Of a stretch of DNA of 64,000 bases, positions 26,890-35,767 are shown in pieces. This DNA is from Prevotella sp. 10(H) (lineage in GTDB: Bacteria > Bacteroidota > Bacteroidia > Bacteroidales > Dysgonomonadaceae), in the NCBI RefSeq assembly GCF_000711235.1, contig NZ_JOMI01000007.1, positions 372,001-436,000 on the forward strand, read 5' to 3'. Positions within the stretch are counted from its first letter, which is position 1; the number at the start of each line of letters is the position of its first letter. The translations under genes and the position numbers were made by a program. The notes under the pieces were generated by a model. That model was not told the DNA's origin and made no database searches. It saw only the letters and a program-made list of their open reading frames with translations.

Positions 26890-27303
26890 ATGAGATATTT
26901 AATTGATTATAAGATAATACTTTTAAAGATTGCCGTTTTAGTTTTATTAGCTATGTGTCTGACTTCTTGCCAAGACAAATCATTGTTGACTATTGTAAGC
27001 GATCCGGCTGAGGGCGATCTGTACGAAGTCGCGATTGACAGTGGCAAATTTACTATCTATAGGGTGTTTGATGTGACTGGCGATGAGGTTTTGATCTATA
27101 GCCAAAATAGATATGTAGACACACAAGCGGAACTGCAGCAAATGATAAATGATGACATTGAAAATATTTATCTTGATAAAAGAGGTCTTTATAGCTTGTA
27201 TTCTAAATCGATTACTAAGGAAGATCTGGTGACATTAGTAAAAGAAGAGACAATCCTTAAGGCACATCGTACCCGAGAATATAAAAAGGGAGAAAAAGAC
27301 TGA
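26890..27303 (+). CDS. Small lipoprotein, distantly DUF4884-like
   Basis: 137 residues with a lipoprotein signal (AMCLTSCQD). The core [20 protein letters not shown] followed by DEVLIYSQ echoes the YRV...VYRFQDMG pattern of the DUF4884 protein at 25335, so the two may be homologues (inference from pattern only). It ends 2 nt before rnhB. No function known. Confidence 0.6.
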   Translation: MRYLIDYKIILLKIAVLVLLAMCLTSCQDKSLLTIVSDPAEGDLYEVAIDSGKFTIYRVFDVTGDEVLIYSQNRYVDTQAELQQMINDDIENIYLDKRGLYSLYSKSITKEDLVTLVKEETILKAHRTREYKKGEKD

Positions 27304-27305
27304 TT

Positions 27306-27905
27306 ATGTTAGAATTATCATTATATCCAGACTTGACGGAAGCCGGTTGTGACGAAGCCGGACGCGGATGCTTGGCAGGACCGGTATTTGCTGCTGCTGT
27401 GATTCTACCGAAGAATTTTGAATGCGAAGCGCTGAACGATTCCAAGCAATTGTCAGAGAAAGAACGCTATATACTTCGTCCTCTGATTGAGGAAAGAGCA
27501 TTGGCTTGGGCAGTGGGCTTAGTCGATCATCAGGAGATCGATAAGATAAATATACTGAATGCATCTTTTCTTGCCATGCAGCGGGCAGTTGCTTCACTAA
27601 AGATAAGGCCGGAGCATCTGCTTATCGATGGTAATCGTTTCTGTAAGACGGGAGATATACCTTATACATGTGTGGTGAAGGGTGACGGGAAACTGTTGCC
27701 TATTGCTGCTGCTTCGGTTTTGGCTAAGACTTATAGGGATGATTATATGTTCGAGTTGCATAAGCAGTATCCGATGTACAGTTGGGATTGTAATAAGGGT
27801 TATCCGACCAGAAAACACCGCGAAGCTATAAAGGAGTATGGTGTCACACCTTATCACCGTTTGACATTTAATCTTACAGAGAGACAGTTAAAACTGGAGT
27901 TCTAG
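27306..27905 (+). CDS. rnhB: Ribonuclease HII
   Basis: 199 residues. The catalytic block [20 protein letters not shown] near the N-terminus, LLIDGN (DG motif), [15 protein letters not shown] and a C-terminal HRLTFN place it in RNase HII, which cuts RNA in RNA-DNA hybrids including single ribonucleotides. It ends a six-gene operon and its stop shares the palindrome CTAG with the stop of the gene on the other strand. Confidence 0.95.
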   Translation: MLELSLYPDLTEAGCDEAGRGCLAGPVFAAAVILPKNFECEALNDSKQLSEKERYILRPLIEERALAWAVGLVDHQEIDKINILNASFLAMQRAVASLKIRPEHLLIDGNRFCKTGDIPYTCVVKGDGKLLPIAAASVLAKTYRDDYMFELHKQYPMYSWDCNKGYPTRKHREAIKEYGVTPYHRLTFNLTERQLKLEF

Positions 27906-28474
27906 TCGGCGAAATTACTTTCAAAGTCTTTGGATATCTCATTCAGGAAGTAAAGCGTGCTTTTTCGAGTATTTATCCTGAATTCCTGCAGGTTATCATC
28001 GATTGCAAGGGCTTTGTCGGTAATAAAATCTTCGGCTCTTATTATACGTGGTAACAGTTTATCTTTTGTGGAACTTTCATAGAGGTAGGAAATATCAGTG
28101 ATCTCTAAAACACACTTTCCCTGAAACAGGAAGCCGTTTATACGATAGCGCATAATCATCTTTTCGCGTATACCTTTTGCATTGGCAGGGAGTAGCAGTT
28201 CTATTCTCGATTTGGCTATAAATTCATTGTTTTTGGGATCGTGGTGAACACTGGAAATAAACGGGTCTTTACCGTAATTTATGATCGCCCATTGTTTTAG
28301 TATCTTATAGTTTTCTTCGGTTGAGATATCTTTTTTTGATGGAAGTTCTTTCAGAAAAGTGACCTTATCATTGATTACAGGGACGTTTACAAAATTCTCA
28401 CCTAGTTTCACTACCTGTGAAAAACAAGCGGCAGAAAGCAGGAAGCATATTATATATAGCAGAAGCTTTTTCAT
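27902..28474 (-). CDS. DUF4468-like secreted protein
   Basis: 190 residues from ATG 28474, giving the signal peptide [39 protein letters not shown], the alternating segment around [15 protein letters not shown] and [20 protein letters not shown] fit the TBP-like DUF4468 fold of Bacteroidetes periplasmic proteins. Function unknown. It converges with rnhB with a 4-base overlap and no terminator between them. Confidence 0.65.
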   Translation of the reverse strand: MKKLLLYIICFLLSAACFSQVVKLGENFVNVPVINDKVTFLKELPSKKDISTEENYKILKQWAIINYGKDPFISSVHHDPKNNEFIAKSRIELLLPANAKGIREKMIMRYRINGFLFQGKCVLEITDISYLYESSTKDKLLPRIIRAEDFITDKALAIDDNLQEFRINTRKSTLYFLNEISKDFESNFAD

Positions 28475-28552
28475 AGTTTGAGTCATTTGTGTTACACAAA
28501 TATAGGAATATATTTGCTAACTCAAAGAACCTAAAGAATGATATTTGCTTCT

Positions 28553-29698
28553 CTATTGTGTCGCTTCGAGGTAATTCTTTAATGTATTGGAATACATTTC
28601 CAGCATCTTATCCCATACAAAGTCGTAATCGATATAGTCGAGATCGATCTTCTTTATCTGTTTGTTCAGATACGCTTTGTAGTCATTTAATTGCTCTGCG
28701 GTATATTTATCTTTGAACTTGTCCACTTTGTAGAACATGTCGTATGCCATGTAATTACAAGGGAATATTTCATAGTTAGAATGTATCTCTTTGTCAATTA
28801 TATGGGCAGCCAATTCAGGCTGAAGGCGTTTATCCGGTTCTGTAATCTTATCGAGTTCGTCATTTATACATTTACCGAAACGGAATATGACATTACCCTT
28901 CTGTCCCAAAATACCGATCTCCATATTTAACAAGTCATCGCGCTGGGTCTTTTTAAAGTCAGGATTATCCCGTTTTTGCTGGAACTCTTTCGCTTTCAGG
29001 TAGTCACAAGGATCGTATTCATATGATATGGAAAGAGGTATAAGGTTCAGTTCCTTCAGGCTTTCCAAGAAAGGTTTGTCTTCCGGATAAAGGGCTAACA
29101 TCTTCAGAAGGCTGTCTTGTGTCCTGTCGTCAGCATTCTTAGCGCGTCCTTCTCGTTGTGCAATCCATACCGATTCACCTTTCGAAGCAATAGTATAGTG
29201 TATATATTCGGATAAATGTTTAGATGCAATAAGCCGTTCTTTAATAGAAAGCCCTCTCCTTACTATAAAGCTTTTGTTCAGCCTTACAAGTTTATCTATC
29301 CAAGGATGAATCAGAAGATTATCACCGATAGCGATCTCGGTTGTTTTTAAGCCTTCCGTATGGCGTAGAATATTCAACAAACCTGCATCCAGTACTATAT
29401 CCCTGTGGTTGGAAAGGAAAAGGTGCTGAACCGATGTGTCTATTGTATCCCATTTATCACCCCTGATGCTCGTAGCAACTTTTTTGCCCAGCATAGTGAC
29501 AACAGGATATATCATTTCTGCCTGAAACTGTTCTTTGGTTTTATACCTCAACATTTCGGCAGAGAATTCATCCCAGTCGATATCAGGTATAATATATCTT
29601 ACCGCGTGTTGAAATCCCGGATCTACCAGTATATCCTTAATGGCCTGTTCCACCTCATAGTCATACAGAGGTGCTATGTCATCAAATTTATTACTCAT
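28553..29698 (-). CDS. Glycerol-phosphate-type acyltransferase
   Basis: 381 residues from ATG 29698. The acyltransferase core is visible as FLSNHRDIVLDAGLL (catalytic His/Asp region), FIVRRGLS and SVWIAQREGRAKNADDR (the EGR-type motif III). No clear membrane segment. It probably acylates a lipid precursor at the inner leaflet. It lies 11 nt after ddl, as the last gene of an operon with PASTA, rluD and ddl. Confidence 0.8.
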   Translation of the reverse strand: MSNKFDDIAPLYDYEVEQAIKDILVDPGFQHAVRYIIPDIDWDEFSAEMLRYKTKEQFQAEMIYPVVTMLGKKVATSIRGDKWDTIDTSVQHLFLSNHRDIVLDAGLLNILRHTEGLKTTEIAIGDNLLIHPWIDKLVRLNKSFIVRRGLSIKERLIASKHLSEYIHYTIASKGESVWIAQREGRAKNADDRTQDSLLKMLALYPEDKPFLESLKELNLIPLSISYEYDPCDYLKAKEFQQKRDNPDFKKTQRDDLLNMEIGILGQKGNVIFRFGKCINDELDKITEPDKRLQPELAAHIIDKEIHSNYEIFPCNYMAYDMFYKVDKFKDKYTAEQLNDYKAYLNKQIKKIDLDYIDYDFVWDKMLEMYSNTLKNYLEATQ

Positions 29699-29709
29699 AA
29701 TATGTAAAA

Positions 29710-30693
29710 TCAAATCGCGTTAAATTCATTCTCAATAATTTCCGTCAGTAAGTCTGTAATATTCAGCCCTGCAGCAGCTACCTGCTGGGGGATAAAGCTT
29801 GTAAACGTCATACCCGGAACTGTGTTCACTTCCAGAAGGTAAGGAATAGAATCAGATATAATAAAATCGACCCTTATAATGCCTTTCGCTCCCGTAAGAT
29901 CATATATCCGGCGAGTCAGTCGCTGGATTTCCTTTGTCATTTCGTCAGATATGCGGGCAGGCGTGATTTCTTCTACCTGACCTTCATATTTGGCTTCATA
30001 ATTAAAGAACTCATTCGGAGTAACTATTTCCGTTATCGGTAGCGCTGTTACTTCGTCCTTGATCTTGTAACAACCGCATGTAAACTCTTGGCCGCTGATA
30101 AAGCTTTCCATGATTACTTCCGGCGTTTCGCCAAAAGCTATATCAATCGCCTTCTGCAACTGTTCAAGAGACTTAATTTTAGATGTTGCAAAACTGGAAC
30201 CTCCTGTATTTGGTTTTACAAAAATAGGGAAACCAAGCTTTGCTGCAATATCGTTAATGTCGTATTTTGTATCTTTATTCAAATATAATGAATCTGCAAC
30301 TTTTATGCCAAAGTTTTTAAGGAAATTGTTGCAGACAAACTTATTCATTGTAAGTGAAGCAGCCATCATACCACAGGCTGAATAGGGAATTCCTAACATA
30401 TCGAGATAGCCCTGCAGACGGCCGTCTTCTCCCGGAGAACCATGTATGATGATATAGGCAAAGTCGAATTTTACTTTCTCATTGATGTCCGGATTATAGA
30501 AACTGAAGTCGTTTTTATCTACAGGATAGGTATTTTCATTGACCGTAACGGTCCAGTTGCTTCTTGTTAATCTTACCTTGTAAACATTGTATTTCTCTTT
30601 GTCTATAAAAGAATAGATTCCGGCCATACTCTTTTCTGAAACTATCATTTCGGAAGAATATCCTCCCCATACTATGGCGATGTTCTTTTTCAT
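29710..30693 (-). CDS. ddl: D-alanine--D-alanine ligase
   Basis: 327 residues, ATP-grasp enzyme making the D-Ala-D-Ala dipeptide for peptidoglycan. Visible are IAIVWGGYSSEMIVS (N-terminal motif, Gly-Gly with Ser), the HGSPGEDGRLQGYLDMLGIP block, FVKPNTGGSSFATSK (ATP-binding) and the C-terminal LLEVNTVPGMT. Operon order PASTA, RluD, Ddl and acyltransferase links cell-wall and lipid functions. Length is normal for Ddl. Confidence 0.95.
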   Translation of the reverse strand: MKKNIAIVWGGYSSEMIVSEKSMAGIYSFIDKEKYNVYKVRLTRSNWTVTVNENTYPVDKNDFSFYNPDINEKVKFDFAYIIIHGSPGEDGRLQGYLDMLGIPYSACGMMAASLTMNKFVCNNFLKNFGIKVADSLYLNKDTKYDINDIAAKLGFPIFVKPNTGGSSFATSKIKSLEQLQKAIDIAFGETPEVIMESFISGQEFTCGCYKIKDEVTALPITEIVTPNEFFNYEAKYEGQVEEITPARISDEMTKEIQRLTRRIYDLTGAKGIIRVDFIISDSIPYLLEVNTVPGMTFTSFIPQQVAAAGLNITDLLTEIIENEFNAI

Positions 30694-30715
30694 AACCCGA
30701 TTGTTATTATAGTTA

Positions 30716-31786
30716 TTATATTTCCCTGTTAGCTATATATCCGCGCCATTTCTCAAGTAACCGGCTCATATCTTCCGGAATCGGGGATTCAAACATAAGC
30801 TCTTCTCCGGTCCGGGGTTGTACAAAGCCGAGTGTGCGGGCATGTAGGGCCTGACGTGGGCATATATTGAAGCAGTTTTGTACAAACTGTTTATATTTAG
30901 CAAAATGAGTTCCTTTCAATACTTCATTTCCGCCGTAGCGTTCATCATTAAACAGCGTATGACCGATATATTTCATGTGTACACGTATCTGATGCGTACG
31001 CCCTGTTTCCAGCTTGCATTGTACTAAAGTAACATATCCGAGCCGTTCCAGAACCTTATAATGCGTCACAGCAGGCTTACCATGTTCTCCATCTTTAAAT
31101 ACGGTCATAAGCATACGGTCTTTGAGGTCGCGCCCGATATTTCCTTCTATCCGGTCTTCATCTTCTGCGATAGAGCCCCATACCAGTGCTACATATTCGC
31201 GTTTGGTTGTCTTGTTGAAAAACTGGGCTGACAAATGTGCCTTTGCAAAGGCATTCTTAGCCACTACAATAAGTCCTGATGTATCTTTATCGATTCGGTG
31301 GACAATTCCTAATCTCGGATCTTTCGGGTCGTAATCGGGCGTATCTTTCAAAAGGTAAGCCAGCGCATTTACCATTGTTCCCTGATAATTGCCGAATCCA
31401 GGATGTACTACCAATCCGGGAGGCTTATTTATCACCATCAGGTCATAATCCTCGTATACTATATCGAGCGGTATATCCTCCGGAATTATTTCAAGTTCGC
31501 GCGGCGGGCGATTCATCACTACCGAAATGACATCCAAGGGCTTTATGCGATAGTTGGATTTCACCGGCACATCGTTTACCAGAATGCAATTAGCTTCGGC
31601 AGCCTGCTGAATCCTGTTTCGGGAAATCCCGACAATATGCATGGCCAGATACTTGTCTACACGAATCATGCTCTGACCTTTATCAGCTACGAAACGGTAA
31701 TGTTCAAACAATTCGGAATCGTCTTGTCCAGCGGTTAATTCGTCTTCCGGTAAATCTTCTATTTCGTCAAAAGAATTGTCAGTCAT
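30716..31786 (-). CDS. rluD: RluA/RluD family 23S rRNA pseudouridine synthase
   Basis: 356 residues. An S4-like N-terminal domain (RVDKYLAMHIVGISRNRIQQ) precedes the catalytic domain with the signature GIVHRIDKDTSGLIVVAK, whose Asp is the catalytic residue, and ALHARTLGF near the end. RluD modifies helix 69 of 23S rRNA; the exact paralogue (RluA, C or D) is inferred from length and the S4 domain. Its start overlaps the PASTA gene stop by one base. Confidence 0.88.
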   Translation of the reverse strand: MTDNSFDEIEDLPEDELTAGQDDSELFEHYRFVADKGQSMIRVDKYLAMHIVGISRNRIQQAAEANCILVNDVPVKSNYRIKPLDVISVVMNRPPRELEIIPEDIPLDIVYEDYDLMVINKPPGLVVHPGFGNYQGTMVNALAYLLKDTPDYDPKDPRLGIVHRIDKDTSGLIVVAKNAFAKAHLSAQFFNKTTKREYVALVWGSIAEDEDRIEGNIGRDLKDRMLMTVFKDGEHGKPAVTHYKVLERLGYVTLVQCKLETGRTHQIRVHMKYIGHTLFNDERYGGNEVLKGTHFAKYKQFVQNCFNICPRQALHARTLGFVQPRTGEELMFESPIPEDMSRLLEKWRGYIANREI

Positions 31787-32397
31787 TATTCAAAGAAAGA
31801 TTCGTCAACATTCATATCCATATCCGGAATACTGTCATCGAGAGATTCTCCTCCCGCTCCGACAGTCATATGTATGGTCGACCCTTTAGGTATTTTCTGA
31901 TTTGGGGTAAGTGTTTTTCCTTTGTAGGAAACCGAAATGACAATTCCGGCATATGCCGATGGCACTTCGTCTATAATAATTTTATCAAATCCGAGGGAGT
32001 TCAACTGGGCTTCTGCCTGACGGCGCGAATAGTCTTTCAATTCAGGTATAGCTACCATCTGGATGCCTTTTGCTTGTATGGTAAGAAAAATAGTGCGTCC
32101 GTCTTTTACTTTCGACTGTTCTTTCGGTGTCTGTTCGATTATAGCCCCCGGTACGCCACCTGTTGCAAATATAGAGTCTACTACTTCGTAATTGAGGTTG
32201 GCGGCTTTGATGATTCCTTCGGCCTCTTCTACCTGTAGCCCTTTTACGGACGGTACAGTTACCGATTGGTCGTGCTTTGTGTAGATGTTCAGAAAGAATA
32301 AGACTATGGCTACCATTACCAAAGCAATGACAATCATAATCAGTATATTCCTGACGTAAATGTTTGTAATAATTCTTAATACAACGTTTTTCTTCAT
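31786..32397 (-). CDS. PASTA-domain membrane protein without a kinase
   Basis: 203 residues: a short cytoplasmic N-terminus, one membrane helix (ILIMIVIALVMVAIVLFFLN), then PASTA-type repeats (SVTVPSVKGLQVEEAEGIIK; MVAIPELKDYSRRQAEAQLN; GIVISVSYKGKTLTPNQKIP). PASTA domains bind muropeptides or beta-lactams in penicillin-binding proteins and Ser/Thr kinases. Here no kinase or transpeptidase is attached. Heading the rluD-ddl operon, it may link wall state to the operon products (inference). Confidence 0.85.
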   Translation of the reverse strand: MKKNVVLRIITNIYVRNILIMIVIALVMVAIVLFFLNIYTKHDQSVTVPSVKGLQVEEAEGIIKAANLNYEVVDSIFATGGVPGAIIEQTPKEQSKVKDGRTIFLTIQAKGIQMVAIPELKDYSRRQAEAQLNSLGFDKIIIDEVPSAYAGIVISVSYKGKTLTPNQKIPKGSTIHMTVGAGGESLDDSIPDMDMNVDESFFE

Positions 32398-32426
32398 GTA
32401 TGCAATTAGTCTGAAAGAATGTGATG

Positions 32427-32434
32427 CAAAAATA
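32427..32434 (-). promoter_or_regulatory. Candidate -7 element of the PASTA-rluD-ddl operon
   Basis: CAAAAATA on the + strand reads TATTTTTG on the minus strand (TAnnTTTG), 30 nt before the start at 32397. No good -33. Confidence 0.35.
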
Positions 32435-32506
32435 TTAAAAAATTACGGGTTTTGTTTCTTTTGCCTCACATATTTATGTTATTATAAGTAAAGACGGTCT
32501 GAAATG

Positions 32507-32543
32507 AAAAAGGATAACCGAAGTTATCGGCTATCCTTTTTTG
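32507..32543. terminator. Terminator after the Lrp gene
   Basis: AAAAAGGATA (32507-32516) pairs with TATCCTTTTT (32532-32541) with an inner CCGA/TCGG stem and loop AGTTA. A and T runs flank it, so it can work in both directions; it serves the minus-strand Lrp gene that ends at 32567. Confidence 0.85.
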
Positions 32544-32566
32544 TATAAAGAATCTGTAAATGTCTT

Positions 32567-33031
32567 TTATTCAGATTTAGATATAGGTATCTGACGTTTC
32601 ACTCCCTGACTGAGAGATATCATAGTTTCGGTAGCAACAACTCCCGGGATGTCCTGAATCTTGTTGTTAAGCAAATCCATCAGATGCTCGTTATCACGGG
32701 CGTAAAGCTTGATAAGTATTGTGTATGGCCCTGTAGTAAAGTGGGATTCTACTATTTCAGGAATCTTGTCCAGTTCAGGTATTACAGTCTTATACATAGA
32801 GCCTCTTTCAAGTTTTACTCCTATATATGTGCATGTATTGTAACCTAAAACTTTTGGATTAACAAAATAGCCGGAACCTACTATCACATCCATCTCAATC
32901 ATACGCTGTACGCGCTGATGAATGGCAGCACGGGAGACACCACATTCAAGAGCTACATCTTTGAATGGAATCCTCGCATTCTGTGATATAATCTCCAGTA
33001 TCTTCTTATCAAGTTTGTCAATTTTTTGCAT
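32567..33031 (-). CDS. Lrp/AsnC family transcriptional regulator
   Basis: 154 residues. N-terminal helix-turn-helix (DKKILEIISQNARIPFKDVA, then CGVSRAAIHQRVQRM) and a C-terminal RAM/AsnC ligand-binding domain (FTTGPYTILIKLYARDNEHL). Such regulators usually bind amino acids. It stands alone on the minus strand between its own terminator and a good promoter, so its target genes are not obvious from the neighbourhood. Confidence 0.9.
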   Translation of the reverse strand: MQKIDKLDKKILEIISQNARIPFKDVALECGVSRAAIHQRVQRMIEMDVIVGSGYFVNPKVLGYNTCTYIGVKLERGSMYKTVIPELDKIPEIVESHFTTGPYTILIKLYARDNEHLMDLLNNKIQDIPGVVATETMISLSQGVKRQIPISKSE

Positions 33032-33063
33032 AATTTTTTGAGCGTTTTATCGTTATTTTAATC

Positions 33064-33093
33064 CAAATATAGCATATTTTTTATAAAAACAAG
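33064..33093 (-). promoter_or_regulatory. Candidate promoter of the Lrp gene
   Basis: Minus-strand TATATTTG (33071-33064) with CTTG at 33093-33090, spacer 18 nt, close to TTTG-N19-21-TAnnTTTG. Start codon at 33031. Confidence 0.45.
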
Positions 33094-33155
33094 ACTTTTT
33101 GCTCGGTATTTTATGTATATTATGCCAAATTATTATCTAAATCCTATTCTTTAAC

Positions 33156-34172
33156 TTATTTATTTTCGATGCCTAATAATTCCACATCGAAGATCAAAGT
33201 AGAGAACGGTTTAATGGTTCCTCTGTCCTGTGCTCCATATGCAAGATCGTAAGGAACATATACCTGCCACTTAGAGCCGACAGGCATCAGTTGAAGCACT
33301 TCTGTCCAGCCTTTGATAACGCCGCTAACATTGAATGTAGCAGGATTCTTTCTTTCTACAGAGCTGTCGAAAACAGTACCGTCGATAAGTGTTCCATGAT
33401 AATGAACTTTCACTACGTCTGAAGCGGTTGGTTTAGGACCGTTACCTTCTTTGATTATCTTGTACTGAAGTCCGTCAGGAAGTGTTACTACACCTGCTTT
33501 AGCCTTATTCTCGTCCAGGAATTTCTGTCCTTCTTCTATCTGTGGCTGATATTGTTTCTTTAACTCTTCTTCCTGTTTAGCCTGTTGTTTCTGCTGAACT
33601 TCCTGCATCTTCATCTGGAAAAGCATTGCAGGTTCGGCAACTGCAAAGTTCTCTTTCTTCATGGCGGCAGCCATCGCAGAGATGAAAGCATTTGTATTCA
33701 TTTTTTCTTTAGAATCCGGGCCATACATTTGGTTGATTACATTAGGGAACATCTGTTTTGAAATTTGTCCGCCTACAGAAACACCTGCGTAATAAGCAGA
33801 TTTAGAATCCGGTGCATCCATGCTTTCTTTCAGCCCTTTAAGGAACTCTGCAATATTTCTATCGTTAGCTTTTGCCATAGAGTCCACCTTGTGTTTCATT
33901 ACCTTTTGTAATGAATCTTTTTTGAAAGAATCCTGCTCACCTTCTATTTGTCTTTTGTAGAAAGCACTAATGCCTGTAGTATCATTTACAACTCCGAGTT
34001 GCTGTAGGTGCATAGATAAGCCTTGGTCGTAAAGGCTGGCACCAAAAGCATAAGAGATAGTATCGATTTCGGTTTTCAGAGAAGCATTCGTCGATACGCC
34101 TCCTCCACAAGATGTAATCAAAGTACCTAAGGCAACGAATGCTCCCAAGGCAACAACTTGAATTTTTTTCAT
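33156..34172 (-). CDS. FKBP-type peptidyl-prolyl isomerase, lipoprotein
   Basis: 338 residues with a lipoprotein signal (GTLITSCGGG). A long helical FKBP_N-type region (about 30-225, rich in K, Q, E) is followed by an FKBP domain (YKIIKEGNGPKP; VKVHYHGTLIDGTVFDSSVE; GWTEVLQLMPVGSKW; YDLAYG). It catalyses proline isomerisation in envelope proteins. It lies 18 nt after the smaller paralogue and both share near-identical FKBP cores. Confidence 0.92.
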   Translation of the reverse strand: MKKIQVVALGAFVALGTLITSCGGGVSTNASLKTEIDTISYAFGASLYDQGLSMHLQQLGVVNDTTGISAFYKRQIEGEQDSFKKDSLQKVMKHKVDSMAKANDRNIAEFLKGLKESMDAPDSKSAYYAGVSVGGQISKQMFPNVINQMYGPDSKEKMNTNAFISAMAAAMKKENFAVAEPAMLFQMKMQEVQQKQQAKQEEELKKQYQPQIEEGQKFLDENKAKAGVVTLPDGLQYKIIKEGNGPKPTASDVVKVHYHGTLIDGTVFDSSVERKNPATFNVSGVIKGWTEVLQLMPVGSKWQVYVPYDLAYGAQDRGTIKPFSTLIFDVELLGIENK

Positions 34173-34190
34173 GTTCTAACTAAATTATTA

Positions 34191-34775
34191 TTAAACAATA
34201 TCTAAAATTTCTACTTCGAATATAAGTGTTGAATTAGGCTCGATAGCTTGTCCCGCTCCGGCTTTGCCATACGCAAGATCTGACGGGATAAATAATTTCC
34301 ATTTAGAACCTACCGGCATCAGTTGCAAAGCTTCTACCCATCCCGGGATTACCTGATTGACGCCGAATGTTGCCGGCTGACCTCTTTCTACAGAGCTGTC
34401 GAATACCGTACCGTCGATAAGCGTACCGTGATAGTGGCATTTTACCTGATCGGTAGCTTTCGGTTTAGGGCCGTTACCTTCTTTCAGTATTTCGTACTGC
34501 AGCCCGCTAGGCAAAGTTACTACTTCCGGTCTTTTTTTATTTATAGCTAAAAATTCTTCTCCTGCCTTCAGGTTTACTTCAAGCCTTTCTTCCTGTAATT
34601 TACCGAAATAGTCGTTCATTACCTGTTTTGCTTCATCGTATGACATGGCAAGATCATCTTCATTTATCACATCTTGCATTCCTTTCAGAAAAGCTTCAAA
34701 ATCTACATTTTTAATACCTGAACTAAGGAAATTGTTGCCAATGCTTAGTCCCAGAGCATAACTTATTTTATCCAT
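34191..34775 (-). CDS. FKBP-type peptidyl-prolyl isomerase, FklB/SlyD-like
   Basis: 194 residues, no signal peptide, probably cytoplasmic. A short N-terminal dimerisation-type region (KISYALGLSIGNNFLSSGIK) and an FKBP domain (YHGTLIDGTVFDSSVERGQP; GWVEALQLMPVGSKWKLFIP). Paralogue of the lipoprotein isomerase downstream, with which it forms a two-gene operon. The pair probably covers cytoplasm and envelope. Confidence 0.9.
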   Translation of the reverse strand: MDKISYALGLSIGNNFLSSGIKNVDFEAFLKGMQDVINEDDLAMSYDEAKQVMNDYFGKLQEERLEVNLKAGEEFLAINKKRPEVVTLPSGLQYEILKEGNGPKPKATDQVKCHYHGTLIDGTVFDSSVERGQPATFGVNQVIPGWVEALQLMPVGSKWKLFIPSDLAYGKAGAGQAIEPNSTLIFEVEILDIV

Positions 34776-34860
34776 ATGTTTGATGTTTATTAGTTAATCT
34801 TGTAAATCAGAATGATAGGCATGAAATAACAAAGATTAACTGTTCAATTAAATTTGCCAA

Positions 34861-34868
34861 CAAAAGTA
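34861..34868 (-). promoter_or_regulatory. Candidate -7 element of the FKBP pair
   Basis: CAAAAGTA on the + strand reads TACTTTTG on the minus strand, 86 nt before the start at 34775. -33 not clear. Confidence 0.35.
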
Positions 34869-34911
34869 ATTCTTTTAATGATACTTTCATGTGCTTTAGA
34901 GGCGAAAAAAG

Positions 34912-34919
34912 TATATTTG
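34912..34919 (+). promoter_or_regulatory. Candidate -7 element of the sirtuin gene
   Basis: TATATTTG matches TAnnTTTG; the ATG is at 34949. -33 weak. Confidence 0.35.
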
Positions 34920-34948
34920 TATATTATACTTACATTTTTTTAATATTT

Positions 34949-35641
34949 ATGAAACATATTGTCGTTTTATCAGGTGCCGGAATGAGTGCCGAAAGTGGAA
35001 TATCCACATTCAGGGATTCAGGTGGTTTATGGGAACAACATTCTATCGAAGATGTGGCAACTCCCGAGGGGTTTCGCCGTAATCCGCAGCTTGTACTGGA
35101 TTTTTATAATGCAAGACGCAAAGCTGCTTTCGATGCATTACCAAACGAGGGACATATCGGGGTGGCCGAAATGGAAAAAGACTTTAAGGTTTCTGTCTTT
35201 ACACAAAATGTGGATAACCTTCATGAAAGGGCAGGTAGTACAAATGTTGTGCATCTTCATGGAGAACTGGATAAGGTTCGCTCTACTGCCGATCCCTCTC
35301 TGATTTACACCCTGACAGCCGATAAACCGGAAATTAATCTGGGAGACAAATGTGAGAAGGGTTCCCAGCTTCGACCTCATATTGTATGGTTCGGCGAAGC
35401 TGTTCCGATGATCGAAAAGGCTATGAGAATAGTACAGACGGCCGATATACTGGTTGTAATAGGTACCTCACTGAATGTATATCCGGCAGCCGGATTGCTG
35501 AACTATATAAAACAGGGTGTCCCGGTTTACCTGATAGACCCTAATGAAGTGAAGACTTACCAACCGGGGATTCATTTTATAAGAAAAGGTGCATCGGAAG
35601 GAGTGAAAGAATTACGGGAAAGGCTCAAACTTATGGAGTAA
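34949..35641 (+). CDS. cobB: Sir2-family NAD-dependent deacylase, without zinc cysteines
   Basis: 230 residues from ATG 34949 (a longer frame from 34889 adds a nonsense leader). NAD-binding motifs GAGMSAESGISTFRD, TQNVDNLHERAG and GTSLNVYPA, catalytic His in HLHGE. The Y-x-x-R of class III (SIRT5-like) deacylases appears as FYNARRK, suggesting removal of succinyl or malonyl groups. The usual four zinc cysteines between HGE and RPHIVWFGE are missing; only one Cys (GDKCEKG) is there. Lies divergently to the FKBP pair. Confidence 0.88.
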   Translation: MKHIVVLSGAGMSAESGISTFRDSGGLWEQHSIEDVATPEGFRRNPQLVLDFYNARRKAAFDALPNEGHIGVAEMEKDFKVSVFTQNVDNLHERAGSTNVVHLHGELDKVRSTADPSLIYTLTADKPEINLGDKCEKGSQLRPHIVWFGEAVPMIEKAMRIVQTADILVVIGTSLNVYPAAGLLNYIKQGVPVYLIDPNEVKTYQPGIHFIRKGASEGVKELRERLKLME

Positions 35642-35699
35642 CTCACTGTTAAAATCAGGTTAATGTGTTGTGTCTGGTGATTTTTACCATTTTAATATT

Positions 35700-35707
35700 T
35701 ACCTTTG
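35700..35707 (+). promoter_or_regulatory. Candidate -7 element for the lipoprotein gene
   Basis: TACCTTTG matches TAnnTTTG; start codon at 35768. Confidence 0.4.
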
Positions 35708-35767
35708 TATAAGGTGTAAGTGCTGAGACACAATGATTTTTGATGAATCTTTACAAACAGTTTTCCT

